The notes under the pieces: model-generated | What the model was told of the DNA's origin: nothing | The model's database searches: none | What the model saw: only the letters and a program-made list of their open reading frames with translations | Shown here: positions 25,287-34,700 of the stretch, in pieces | How the letters are laid out: every line of letters starts with the position of its first letter | How positions within the stretch are numbered: the stretch's first letter is position 1 | Origin: Clostridia bacterium | GTDB taxonomy: Bacteria > Bacillota > Clostridia > UBA1381 > UBA9506 | Length of the DNA stretch: 64,000 nucleotides | NCBI GenBank assembly: GCA_017399695.1 | Contig: JAFQBK010000013.1 | Location: 27,254-91,253 of the forward strand | Direction: 5' to 3' | Translations under genes and position numbers: made by a program

Positions 25287-26138
25287 TCATTTTCTCCGTT
25301 TTCCCGGAGACATTCCGTAATAGTTTTTATAAACCCGGCAAAAATAGTTCACATCAGAAAAACCACATGCTTCGGCAATTTGCGAAATGCTTTTTTCTGT
25401 ATTTTTTATCATAACATCTGCGACCATCAGCCGATGCTCTGCCAAATACGAGATCGCAGAATTGCCCATGACTTTTCGGAACACGCGGCAAAAATAATGC
25501 TTACTGATTTTGCAAAGACGCGCAAGCTCATCCACCGTCACATCACTCTGATAGTTGTCGCGGATATGGCGAAGTGCCGGCTCAATCAGGCGATATGTGC
25601 GCAGGGTATCACTCGTTTCTTTCTCCTCCTCACAGCATAAGCCCTTTCGGAAAAGAACAGAAAACACCTCTGCCAAAATGCCGTAAACTCTTGCGGTATA
25701 TGCCACTTCTTTTTGATGGTATTCTTCTGCTGCACGCATTAAGAGGGAAAACAGTTCTTCCTCCTGCGAAAACAGATTCTTCAGCCGTTTCTTGCCGGAA
25801 AAAAAGATCGTCCGCAAATCAAGCTCCGCGAGTCCACTTTCCAAAAAGAAATCTAAAGGCACCATAAATAAGTGATACTTTCCGGTTTCGTTTCGGTCAT
25901 CACAAGGGAGATTTGCATGAAATTCATAAGGGTTAATACAAACCACATCGCCGGCGCGCACTGTCATCGCCTGCGTCCCGACCATAAGATTTGAAACGCC
26001 CTCATAATAGCACTTGATTTCAATCTCCTCGTGGAGTGCCTTTCCCGACTCCTCGATGCTCTGTATCTCGGGGGTTTTCGCATTGACAATTTTTATCGGC
26101 AAGCGAAACTCCGTCTCTTGCTTGCTTTCTTGTTTCAT
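25287..26138 (-). CDS. AraC-family transcriptional regulator with N-terminal cupin domain
   Basis: 283 residues. The N-terminal half (about 1-160) is a cupin-like sensor (VRAGDVVCINPYEFHANLP). The C-terminal 100 residues hold the two helix-turn-helix units, VDELARLCKISKHYFCRVFR and ISQIAEACGFSDVNYFCRVY, ending with GMSPGKRR. AGGAGGG lies 5 nt before the ATG at 26138; the longer frame extends through the promoter region. It is divergent from spoVT and points toward the aminotransferase cluster 145 bp downstream, which it probably controls in response to a sugar-like effector. Confidence 0.92.
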   Translation of the reverse strand: MKQESKQETEFRLPIKIVNAKTPEIQSIEESGKALHEEIEIKCYYEGVSNLMVGTQAMTVRAGDVVCINPYEFHANLPCDDRNETGKYHLFMVPLDFFLESGLAELDLRTIFFSGKKRLKNLFSQEEELFSLLMRAAEEYHQKEVAYTARVYGILAEVFSVLFRKGLCCEEEKETSDTLRTYRLIEPALRHIRDNYQSDVTVDELARLCKISKHYFCRVFRKVMGNSAISYLAEHRLMVADVMIKNTEKSISQIAEACGFSDVNYFCRVYKNYYGMSPGKRRK

Positions 26139-26168
26139 ACAATCCCTCCTTTCACCGTTATTTTTTAT

Positions 26169-26197
26169 TGTAGCATATGAATAGAAAAAAGTAAATC
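26169..26197 (-). promoter_or_regulatory. Promoter of the AraC-family regulator gene
   Basis: Minus strand TTTACT, 17-nt spacer, TACAAT, about 30 nt upstream of the start codon. Confidence 0.55.
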
Positions 26198-26275
26198 CAA
26201 GCTTTTCCTTACATAAAAATTCCTTGATTGCACAAAATAGCAATGTAAAATTAAATGCGAGGAGATTTATTCTAT

Positions 26276-26815
26276 ATGAAAGCCACAGGAATCGTGCGTA
26301 GAATCGACGACTTAGGCCGCGTAGTCATACCGAAAGAAATCCGCAGAACGATGCGCATCCGTGAAGGAGACCCGCTTGAGATATATACCGACAGAGAGGG
26401 CGGCGTTATTTTTAAGAAATATTCGCCGGTCAATGAGTTGGGTGATTTTGCCCTGCAATATGCTGAAACGCTGTTTAAGACCTCAGGTTATCCCGTATGC
26501 ATCACCGACAAAGACTCCATCATCGCCACTGCCGGCGTTGCCAAAAAGGATTTATATGATAAGCCGGTAAGCTCCGAGATGGAAAAGCTGATGGAGGAAA
26601 AGACGGCTTTCGTCTGTTCGGAAAACAAGACCGTTCCCGTCACCGAGCATTATGAAAAATACACCGCCGGTGTGGTCTCCCCCATTATTTCCGATGGCGA
26701 TGTTTTGGGTAATGTCGTTATGATGCGTTCCGACCAGAATGAAAAAATGACGGATGTTGAGCTGAAGCTTGCCAGTGCCGCGTCGATGTTTTTAGCCAAG
26801 CAAATGGAAATCTAG
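26276..26815 (+). CDS. spoVT: Stage V sporulation protein T (AbrB-family regulator)
   Basis: Forespore-specific transcriptional regulator of endospore formers, 179 residues. The N-terminal swapped-hairpin AbrB domain is complete: KATGIVRRIDDLGRVVIPKE and IRRTMRIREGDPLEIYTD. The C-terminal GAF-like domain (about 55-178) has GYPVCITDKDSIIATAG and ISDGDVLGNVVM. The ATG at 26276 has GAGGAG about 11 nt upstream; an ATG 7 codons earlier overlaps the ribosome site. Its presence is the best sign in the window that the organism can sporulate. Confidence 0.93.
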   Translation: MKATGIVRRIDDLGRVVIPKEIRRTMRIREGDPLEIYTDREGGVIFKKYSPVNELGDFALQYAETLFKTSGYPVCITDKDSIIATAGVAKKDLYDKPVSSEMEKLMEEKTAFVCSENKTVPVTEHYEKYTAGVVSPIISDGDVLGNVVMMRSDQNEKMTDVELKLASAASMFLAKQMEI

Positions 26816-26886
26816 CCTTTGGGTGCGGGAAAATGTGCAGAACGCATAAAGCATAAAAACAAGAAGATTTAAGAACAGCAAAAAAT

Positions 26887-26926
26887 AACAGGCAGGAAAA
26901 TGCTTTTGCATTTTCCTGCCTGTTTT
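26887..26926. terminator. Strong bidirectional terminator between spoVT and the HD gene
   Basis: A 17-bp perfect stem, AACAGGCAGGAAAATGC with its complement around TTTT. A T run follows on the minus strand and a shorter TTTT on the plus strand. It serves both convergent genes. Confidence 0.85.
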
Positions 26927-26932
26927 ATGATA

Positions 26933-27598
26933 CTACATCAATTTCGTCCCGTTAATTTCCAAAGCAAAGCGCATTTTTAAGAACTCTGCCGCCTTACGGC
27001 ACATCAGCATCCGTTCTAAAAAGATTTCGAAATATTCAGAGATTGTACTGTGCTCCGTATCAACACGAAGACAAAGCTTGATTTCGCCGTTTTCCTTATC
27101 ACAAATCACCTGTGACTCTGTCGCCGAGTAATTCACACGGTCGTGAATATCAAAGCTTGCCACATCGCGGCTTCTGACCCGGGAGCGTCTGACATCGGAT
27201 TTGTCTGCTAAAATGAGCGCCGCCGAAACAGGGCTGACGGGTGTTCCTGTTTTCTCATCGTGATTGCCGATGGCGGAGACCACGGTTGCAATTTCCTCTG
27301 CCTCCATCTCCATCGATGAAAGCAGGGTAAAGGCAATAATCGCGCCGTTATGTGCGTGGTCCTCGCGATTAACCACGTTTCCGATATCGTGCATAAAGCC
27401 CGCAATTTTTGCAAGCTCCTGCTCACGCTCCGAAAAACCCAGTTCCTCTAAAATCTTCGCCGCATTTTTTGCGCAAAGCTCTGAATGGATAAACGAATGC
27501 TCCGTAAAGCCTTTGGCACAAAGAACGTCGTTTCCACGCTCCATATACACACGGATATCCTTATTTTCACGCACATCCGAAAGCATAATTTTCTTCAT
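26933..27598 (-). CDS. HD-domain phosphohydrolase
   Basis: 221 residues. The HD metal-binding residues are visible: His in EHSFIHSELCAKNA, HD in AGFMHDIGN, the following HAHNGA, and a late Asp in ALILADKSD. The first 30 residues (KKIMLSDVRENKDIRVYMERG) and the C-terminal 60 residues are family-specific extensions. Substrate unknown; HD proteins of this size usually act on nucleotides or as phosphodiesterases. It is the third gene of a folT-cysteine desulfurase-HD operon, 17 nt after the desulfurase. Confidence 0.82.
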   Translation of the reverse strand: MKKIMLSDVRENKDIRVYMERGNDVLCAKGFTEHSFIHSELCAKNAAKILEELGFSEREQELAKIAGFMHDIGNVVNREDHAHNGAIIAFTLLSSMEMEAEEIATVVSAIGNHDEKTGTPVSPVSAALILADKSDVRRSRVRSRDVASFDIHDRVNYSATESQVICDKENGEIKLCLRVDTEHSTISEYFEIFLERMLMCRKAAEFLKMRFALEINGTKLM

Positions 27599-27615
27599 TG
27601 TCTTCTCCCTACCTC

Positions 27616-28764
27616 TTATCGGAATAATTCACGCAAGGTCTCTGCCTCCTCGCAAATCACCTGCGCAGCATAATCGACCTGTTCCTCATCGTTATCGCTA
27701 CCCAAACTGATACGAATCGCACAATCAATATCCGCACGGGAAACCCCCATTGCAGAAAGCACGGGGCTGAGCGACGGCTTATTCGAAGAGCACGCAGAGC
27801 CGGTGGATACAAACACCCCACGTGTTTCCAAGCTATGCAGTAAAACCTCTGATTTTGCATTTTTGATGCTGATATTGATAATATGCGGTGCGCTTGTTTC
27901 TTTATCTCCACCATTGATTTTGATGTCAGACAGTTTCGATAGCTTCTCAAGCATCCTTTGTTTTAAAGCCGCAAGCCGCATCGGCTCTTCCGGCTGCTCC
28001 ACTATCCGCTCAACCGCCTTAGCAAAACCACCAATCGCCGTGGTATTCTGTGTGCCTGAACGGAAGTTATCCTCCTGATGTCCGCCGAACACAATCGGTT
28101 TTAAGCGATTCGGATGCCTTATGTAAAGACCGCCGATACCTTTCGGACCGTGAATCTTATGCCCTGAAACCGAAAGCAAATCAATCCCCATCTTGTCCAC
28201 CGAAATCGGCACTTTCCCGAATGCCTGCACCGCATCCACGTGCAAAAGCGCCTCGGGACAGATTCGTTTCATCATACGCGAAATTTCCTCGATAGGCTGA
28301 ATTGAGCCGACCTCGTTGTTTACCAGCATCACGCTGACCAACATCGTACGGGGAGAAAGCGTCTGTTCCATTTCTTTTAAATCCACAACGCCTCGCGCAT
28401 CTACGCCAACATAATGGCAGTCCGCGCCAATCGAGGACAAATAAGCAAAAGCTTCTGAAACTGCGGGATGCTCAATTTTTGTTGTTACGCACTCGGGACT
28501 TCTGCGCACAGCCGACAAAACGCTGCCCAAAATGGCAAGGTTATCCGACTCCGTACCACCCGAGGTAAAGATAAAGCGACCCTCTTTTGCGCCGATAGAC
28601 CTCATTAAAACCTCTTTCGCCGAACGAATCACACGCTCGGCTGAAAGCCCCAAGGAATGCAGCGACGACGGGTTTCCGTAGCATTCACGGGAAAGCTCTC
28701 CCATCGTTTCGATGACCTCATCAAATGGGCGGGTCGTCGCGCTGTTGTCTAAATATGCAAGCAT
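27616..28764 (-). CDS. Cysteine desulfurase, NifS/IscS family
   Basis: PLP-dependent enzyme that takes sulfur from cysteine as a protein persulfide for Fe-S clusters, thiamin or tRNA thiolation. 382 residues. It begins AYLDNSATTRP, has the PLP Lys in SVSGHKIHGPKG (about residue 205) and the persulfide Cys in STGSACSSNKPS (about residue 325), in the longer loop of class I desulfurases. GGAGG lies 8 nt before the ATG. It follows the folate transporter gene by 15 nt. No iscU or thiI is adjacent, so the acceptor is uncertain. Confidence 0.94.
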   Translation of the reverse strand: MLAYLDNSATTRPFDEVIETMGELSRECYGNPSSLHSLGLSAERVIRSAKEVLMRSIGAKEGRFIFTSGGTESDNLAILGSVLSAVRRSPECVTTKIEHPAVSEAFAYLSSIGADCHYVGVDARGVVDLKEMEQTLSPRTMLVSVMLVNNEVGSIQPIEEISRMMKRICPEALLHVDAVQAFGKVPISVDKMGIDLLSVSGHKIHGPKGIGGLYIRHPNRLKPIVFGGHQEDNFRSGTQNTTAIGGFAKAVERIVEQPEEPMRLAALKQRMLEKLSKLSDIKINGGDKETSAPHIINISIKNAKSEVLLHSLETRGVFVSTGSACSSNKPSLSPVLSAMGVSRADIDCAIRISLGSDNDEEQVDYAAQVICEEAETLRELFR

Positions 28765-28779
28765 CCTTTTGCCTCCGAA

Positions 28780-29295
28780 TCATTCTATTCTCAAATTTTT
28801 CTCAATATACGTGCCGATATATTTCCAGAGCAGATAAATGACGCCCGGCTGAACAATCACCATGGTAAGTGCCTGTACTGCACGCTGGGTAAGCGCCGCA
28901 ACAAACGGCTGCCCCATCATCGTAAACCAAAGCGTATTTAAGAAGATCCCAATCAGCACCTGCGACAGGAGCACGCACAGGAAAATGCGAAGAATCCCCT
29001 TATTGCGTCGATATAAAAAGAGACTGAAGCATATTGCGTAAAGCGCCGCTGAAATGCCAAGCCCCGGGAAATACACTCCCATCGGCTTTAAGACAAATCC
29101 TAAAAAGTCACCAAAAAAAGCGCTGACCGCTGCATACATTGGACCCAAAGTCATTGCACACATAGAGGTTGGTACAAAGGTCAGACTGATTTGCAGCAAA
29201 GCTGTTTTTGCCGATAATACCCGCGCCAAAACATCCAGTGCTAAAAACATGGCGGCAAGAGCAACTTTTTTGGTAGTTAAAAACGACTTTTGCAT
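28780..29295 (-). CDS. folT: Folate ECF transporter S component FolT
   Basis: Membrane substrate-binding component of an energy-coupling-factor importer for folates. 171 residues with about five to six hydrophobic helices. Family features include LAAMFLALDVLARVLS in helix 1 and the segment LGPMYAAVSAFFGDFLGFVLKPMGVYFPG. The ATG at 29295 follows AAGGAAGGG; a GTG four codons earlier abuts that ribosome site and is less likely. The tetrahydrofolate riboswitch upstream supports the substrate. The energising EcfAA'T module is elsewhere. Confidence 0.93.
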   Translation of the reverse strand: MQKSFLTTKKVALAAMFLALDVLARVLSAKTALLQISLTFVPTSMCAMTLGPMYAAVSAFFGDFLGFVLKPMGVYFPGLGISAALYAICFSLFLYRRNKGILRIFLCVLLSQVLIGIFLNTLWFTMMGQPFVAALTQRAVQALTMVIVQPGVIYLLWKYIGTYIEKNLRIE

Positions 29296-29361
29296 AAAAA
29301 AACACACCCTTCCTTAAAATTTAGCCACAAAAGAGAAGGATATGTACCGATTCGCTCTTCG

Positions 29362-29462
29362 GTGGCAGCGGAATGCAGCATGGATACCGCAAGAGCAATC
29401 TCTTTTCGTACAGCGGCAACTTCCCGTCCGACTGTCACTTAACGCATCCATACCTACTCTGC
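29362..29462 (-). promoter_or_regulatory. Tetrahydrofolate (THF) riboswitch
   Basis: The minus-strand leader has the folT-type THF aptamer landmarks: AGAGTAG at the 5' end, GCGTTAAGTG, ACGGGAAGTTGCCG, GTACGAAAAG, GCGGTATCC and TGCATTCCGCT closing with GCGG/CCGC pairing. Downstream, a TCCTTCTC stretch can pair with the AAGGAAGGG ribosome site, suggesting control of translation. High folate would switch off the importer. Matched by eye to the family consensus. Confidence 0.9.
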
Positions 29463-29476
29463 CAAAGTCTATGGCT

Positions 29477-29505
29477 ATTATATCCCATTTTCATCCACTT
29501 GTAAA
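29477..29505 (-). promoter_or_regulatory. Promoter of the folT operon
   Basis: Minus strand TTTACA, 17-nt spacer, TATAAT, ending about 15 nt before the riboswitch aptamer begins. Confidence 0.8.
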
Positions 29506-29656
29506 GGGGCGCGTTGTTTTTTCTCTACATATTATTTCAATTTCAGGGCATAGTATATCGAAGAAACGAAAAAAAGTGAAAATTTTGAAAAAAACTCTTT
29601 ACAAAACGCTTATGATATGTTAAAATATCATTTGTGCTTTGGCACGAAAGTTGTGT

Positions 29657-29732
<76 letters not shown>

Positions 29733-29738
29733 CAATTT

Positions 29739-29814
29739 GCACCTTTAGCTCAGCTGGTAGAGCACCTGACTCTTAATCAGGGTGTCCAGGGTTCGAGTCC
29801 CTGAAGGTGTACCA
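29739..29814 (+). tRNA. tRNA-Lys (anticodon CTT)
   Basis: A 76-nt cloverleaf with encoded CCA. The acceptor GCACCTT pairs with AAGGTGT, the anticodon loop is CTCTTAA in a CCTGA/TCAGG stem, and the T arm is CAGGG-TTCGAGT-CCCTG. It lies six bases after tRNA-Thr, probably one transcript. Confidence 0.97.
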
Positions 29815-29815
29815 T

Positions 29816-29853
29816 AAAACGAAGCGTGACTTTTATGTTGTGCTTCGTTTTTT
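29816..29853 (+). terminator. Terminator of the tRNA-Thr-tRNA-Lys transcript
   Basis: AAACGAAGC pairs with GCTTCGTTT and is followed by a T run. Confidence 0.75.
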
Positions 29854-30172
29854 CTTTGCAAAGAATCTTTATACCAATCAGGCTGCGCTACGCTTGCCTT
29901 CTTGGACAGGGACTCTTCGCAGTCGAAGTCCCACCGGGACTTCTTGGTGCTCAGACTGAAGGTGTACCAAAAGAGAGATAATATCTTTTGATGTTATCTC
30001 TCTTTTTTTATTTCCTACCTTCAGGGACTCAAACCCCGAGGGGGTTTTTGCGTAAAGAAAACAGTCCGGTGGACTGTTTTTAGCAAAAAGATGCGAGTCC
30101 GGTACCGAAGCGCAACGCGCTTGGGTGGACGAGCAGATAAGACGCCAACGGCGGCTGTGGCCCCTTTTCAAA
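29854..30172. other. Noncoding debris with tRNA-Lys 3'-end fragments and hairpins
   Basis: CTGAAGGTGTACCA (29956-29969) is an exact copy of the tRNA-Lys 3' end. 30017-30036 is the inverted T-arm/acceptor segment with one mismatch in 20. CAGGGACTC at 29907-29915 is a third inverted fragment. Three terminator-like hairpins follow: 29971-30009 (AGAGAGATAA stem, T7), 30032-30049 (AACCCC-GA-GGGG, T5) and 30061-30081 (ACAGTCC-GGT-GGACTGT, T tail). Open frames here look spurious. Confidence 0.65.
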
Positions 30173-30203
30173 CAAAAAACTCCCCGCAAAATTTGCGGGG
30201 AGA
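30173..30203 (-). terminator. Terminator after the second cysteine-rich oxidoreductase
   Basis: CTCCCCGCAAA pairs with TTTGCGGGGAG, followed on the minus strand by TTTTTT. It lies 7 nt after the stop at 30211. Confidence 0.85.
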
Positions 30204-30210
30204 AATGTGT

Positions 30211-31539
30211 TTATTTATCATCGCGCTCCATGCTCACAACGCGATTCTCTTTTCTTGCCTTTTCTGCACGGAACACCGCTAAATGTCCCAACACAGACTG
30301 GTCAAGCGCAGTACAAGATACGGACGGTTCCTCTCCGCGCACATACTTGACAAAATCCTCCGGTACGCGCAAATCGCCGCCACCATGACCGCCGTGTTCA
30401 CCGGTCATATCGCCTGTAATTTCCAAATCAATGACTTGTTCCGTAAAGCCTTCTTCCGTTTCCGGCATAGGCTTACGAATCGTAAACTTGGAATCATTAA
30501 ATACGCCTACCAATTCGCCCTTGGTACCAATGATATGGACGCCTCTTTCGCCTCTTGCCGTACCGCCAATCATATTAAAGGTTGCGGTCTGGCCGTTTTC
30601 GAAATTAACCAGAACGGACTGATGGTCTACATTTCCGTCTCGCTTGCATTCCCATACACACTTTCCAAACGGGTTATCACCCGTAAGCGATGCTACTCTT
30701 GTTTCCATATCGGGGTTTAAGCCATTGACAACATCTGCATCCTCGGTTTCCAAAGATGCCCAGACATAAGCGGCCCAACGGTCATTTTCCACCATATAAT
30801 TTCTGCGTGCCGAATGAATGCACTCTTTGTCAAGCGGGCAATCCAGCAAGCATTTCGTACCTGCCTCTTTCGGCTTTTTATCGGCAGTAAATGTAAAGTC
30901 TGAGCCAAAGCTGGAAATTGCAACCGGTTTTGCATCGCCCATCAACCACATCAAAAGATCCAAGTCGTGACAGGATTTTGCAAGCAACATCGGCGCAAGG
31001 CACTCAATCGGCGATGCCCATTTTCCACGTACATAAGCAGCCACGGTATGGTGATAGGATACATGCTCTGTCAGCTGGATATTATAAACATCACCCAGCT
31101 CACCGCTTAAAATGGTGTCCTTAATGGTTCTGTAAAAAGGCGCATAGCGAAGCACATGGCAAATCATAACCTTGCGTCCCGTTTGTTTCGCTACATCTGC
31201 CAAATCAAACATTTCTTCTTCATTAATACAAAACGGTTTTTCAAGCAGAACATCGTAGCCGGCACGCAATAAAAGCTTTGTCGTCGGCACGTGGTCAGCA
31301 TCCATCGTTCCGTTGATGACCGCATCGGCAAGCTTTCCTTTTTGGCACAATTCCTCTGCGCTTTCAAAGCACATATCATCCGGTATATTATAAATCTCCT
31401 GCGCTTTTTTACGTCTGACCGGGCTGAGTTCTGCAACACCTACAATCTGCATCTCCTCCGGATGCAGTTTCGCGTAACCCGCATAAATCATAGCGCGGTT
31501 TCCTGCGCCTACAACAATCACTTTCAATGGTTGATTCAT
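30211..31539 (-). CDS. Gfo/Idh/MocA-family oxidoreductase with a five-cysteine insert (second copy)
   Basis: 442-residue NAD(P)-dependent dehydrogenase, paralogous to the one at 12192-13469. Rossmann motif VIVVGAGNRAM, catalytic EKP at 100-102, KSCHDLDLLMWL at the active site. It shares the cysteine pattern exactly: C230-x3-C234-x5-C240 and C294-x3-C298, embedded in TKCLLDCPLDKEC and GKCVWECKRDGNVDHQ. The start is the ATG at 31539 after GAGAGGA; an ATG eight codons earlier overlaps that site. Monocistronic, with TATAAT about 45 nt upstream. Substrate unknown. Confidence 0.87.
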   Translation of the reverse strand: MNQPLKVIVVGAGNRAMIYAGYAKLHPEEMQIVGVAELSPVRRKKAQEIYNIPDDMCFESAEELCQKGKLADAVINGTMDADHVPTTKLLLRAGYDVLLEKPFCINEEEMFDLADVAKQTGRKVMICHVLRYAPFYRTIKDTILSGELGDVYNIQLTEHVSYHHTVAAYVRGKWASPIECLAPMLLAKSCHDLDLLMWLMGDAKPVAISSFGSDFTFTADKKPKEAGTKCLLDCPLDKECIHSARRNYMVENDRWAAYVWASLETEDADVVNGLNPDMETRVASLTGDNPFGKCVWECKRDGNVDHQSVLVNFENGQTATFNMIGGTARGERGVHIIGTKGELVGVFNDSKFTIRKPMPETEEGFTEQVIDLEITGDMTGEHGGHGGGDLRVPEDFVKYVRGEEPSVSCTALDQSVLGHLAVFRAEKARKENRVVSMERDDK

Positions 31540-31684
31540 TTGTCCTCTCTCCTCTTGATTCATAAATCTTAATTTTTTTCTATTATATCATAGAAATATC
31601 TTTCATGAAAAGGACAAAATTTCAACAAACAACCACTTTTTTGTCCTAAGACCCCTTCTTTCCGCTTATACTTTCCTCTCAAAG

Positions 31685-31718
31685 CAAAAAGCCTCCCCGC
31701 AAAATGCGGAGAGGCTTA
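31685..31718 (-). terminator. Terminator after the PFOR gene
   Basis: Minus strand AAGCCTCTCCGC pairs with GCGGGGAGGCTT around ATTTT, followed by TTT. The stem is GC-rich with one wobble. Confidence 0.8.
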
Positions 31719-31729
31719 ATTTGATTGGA

Positions 31730-34700
31730 TTAGTCTCTTGCCATTCTCTTGTAGTTTTCGTAACGCTCCAAGAGGTCTTTTTCAGCCTTATCAAAGAGCT
31801 GATCAGCAATCGTCGGGAAGGAACGAGCAAGCAAGAGGTAACGGTTTTCACCCTGCATAAACTCACGAACAGAACCGGTCGGCTCCTTAGAATCCAGAAT
31901 GAACGGATTCTTGCCTTCGTCCTTGAGCTGCGGATCATATCTCCACAGATGCCAGTAACCAGCCTCAACAGCCTTCTTCTCTTCCTTAATGGTGTTAGCC
32001 ATACCAACCTTGATACCATGGTTGATACACGGAGCATAAGCGATAATGAGGGACGGGCCCGGATATGCTTCTGCTTCTTTGATTGCCTTGATTGCCTGTG
32101 CCATGTTAGCACCCAGAGCAATCTGAGCAACATATACATAACCATAGGTGGTAGCAATCATACCAAGGTCTTTCTTCTTCGTTCTCTTACCGGAAGCTGC
32201 GAATTTAGCAACTGCAGCCGTCGGGGTAGATTTCGAAGACTGACCGCCGGTGTTGGAGTAAACTTCGGTATCAACAACGAAGATGTTGATGTCTTCGCCG
32301 GATGCAATTACGTGGTCTAAACCGCCGTAACCGATATCGTATGCCCAACCGTCACCACCGAACGCCCAGTTGGAACGTTTGATGAGGTAATCCTGACGCT
32401 CATTGATTTCTTTCATAGCGGCAGAAGAAAGGTCAGCAGTCTTAAGAAGCTCAGCAATGTCAGCAGCTGCCTTCTTGGAAGCTTCTGCATCATCCATGCC
32501 TGCGATCCAAGCTTTGAATGCATCAGCAATTTTAGCGTCCACACCAGCTTCGATTGCTTCTTCCATACGAGCCTTTAAGGTATTTCTTACTTTCTTAACA
32601 GCAAGCACCATACCGAGACCGAACTCTGCGTTATCTTCAAAGAGGGAGTTAGCCCAAGCCGGACCCTTGCCTTCCTTGTTCTTGCAGTACGGCATACTCG
32701 GTGCACTACCGCCCCAGATGGAGGTACAACCGGTAGCGTTCGCTACGAGCATACGGTCACCAAAGAGCTGAGTGATGAGCTTGATATACGGAGTTTCTCC
32801 ACAACCTGCGCAAGCGCCGGAGAACTCGAGGAGCGGCTGTGCGAACTGGGAGCCCTTGATGGAAGTCTTGTCCACGAGGTTATCACGGATGTCAAGACCC
32901 ATGCTGTAATCCCAATTTGCTGCCTCTTTTTCAACCATTTCGTCAACCGGCTTCATAACGAGAGCCTTTTCTTTTGCCGGACAGGTCTCTACGCAGACGC
33001 CACAACCTGCACAGTCTCTCGGGCTGACCTGAATGCGGAACTTATAACCCTTAAACTGCGGGCCGTTCGCATCTTTTACTGCGTAACCTGCTTTTGCAGC
33101 TTCCTCTTCCGTTAACAGGAACGGACGGATGGTAGCATGCGGACATACCAAAGAACACTGGTTACACTGGATACAATTTTCCGGAATCCATTCCGGAACC
33201 TTAACTGCGATGGTACGTTTTTCATAACGAGCCGTACCCTGCTCAAAGGTACCGTCTTCGATACCAACGAAGGTGCTGACCGGAAGCTTGTTGCCCTGCT
33301 GAGCATTGACCGGATCTGCAATCTTCTTCACGAATTCTGGACGATTTGCATCGTCAGCTTTTGCTTCATCCTTTGCATCTTTCCAGCTTGCCGGAACATC
33401 AATCTTAACCAAAGCGTCGATTGCACCATCTACTGCGTTGCAGTTCATGTTAACAATCTCGTCGCCCTTCTTACCGTAGGTTCTCTTAATAGCGTCCTTA
33501 ATAAGAACAACTGCTTCCTCGAACGGAATAACCTCGGACAGTTTAAAGAATGCACCCTGGGTAACCATGTTGATACGGTTAGAGCCAAGACCAACTTTTA
33601 CTGCAACATCAACTGCATTGATGATATAGAAGTTGATTTCGTTCTCTGCGAGGTATCTCTTTACGTTTGCCGGCAATTTTTCTTCCAGCTCATCCGGAGA
33701 CCATACGCAGTTCAGAAGGAAAGTACCGCCTTTTTTCAGACCTTCCAATACATCGTACTGATAGATGTAGGACGGCTTGTGGCAAGCAATATAGTCAGCC
33801 TCATCCAAAAGATAAGTAGACTTAATCGGTTTCTTACCGAAACGCAAGTGAGACATCGTTACGCCACCGGATTTTTTGGAGTCGTAATCAAAGTATGCCT
33901 GTGCGTAAAGATCAGTGTTGTCACCGATGATTTTGATAGCATCTTTGTTTGCACCAACGGTACCGTCAGAGCCAAAGCCCCAGAACTTACAACGAGTGGT
34001 GCCTTCCGGAGCAGCATTGATTTTCTCACCCAGCGGCAGGGAAAGGTTCGTAACATCGTCTACGATACCGATCGTAAAGCCGTTTTTCGGGGTATCTGCT
34101 TCGAGGTTTTTGTAAACTGCTGCGATCTGCGTCGGGGTGGTGTCCTTAGAACCCAGACCATAGCGTCCGCCAACGATAACCGGAGCATCTGCTTTTCCGT
34201 AGAACAGGTTGCAGATGTCAAGATACAGCGGTTCGCCCAAAGAGCCCGGCTCCTTGGTTCTGTCGAGTACTGCGATTTTCTTCACAGTCTTCGGCAGTAC
34301 ATCAAAGAAGTATTTAGAAGAGAACGGACGGTACAGGTGAACCTTAATCACACCGACCTTCTCGCCTTTTGCGTTGAGGTAATCAACAGTTTCTTCAATT
34401 GCTTCGCAAGCGGAGCCCATTGCAACGATGACTCTCTCAGCGTCCGGAGCACCATAGTAGTTGAACGGCTTGTACTCACGGCCGGTAATCTTGGAGATTT
34501 CTTTCATATAATCTGCCACGATATCCGGAATTGCTTCATAGTATTTATTTGCAGCTTCTCTGCCCTGGAAATAGATATCCGGGTTCTGAGCAGTACCGCG
34601 AAGTACCGGATGCTCAGGATTTAAAGCTCTGTCCTTAAATTCTTTGATTGCATCATAGTCAACCAATTTTGCCAGATCGTCGTAGTCCATAACCTCAACC

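Noticed and set aside
30091..30388. Short overlapping plus-strand frames downstream of the tRNA genes
   Set aside because: They lie in tRNA-derived debris and run into the antisense of the oxidoreductase gene; amino-acid composition is not protein-like.
33137..34624. A 495-codon open frame on the plus strand
   Set aside because: Lies entirely antisense to the PFOR gene, with no ribosome site and no recognisable protein pattern; a shadow of a long GC-biased gene.
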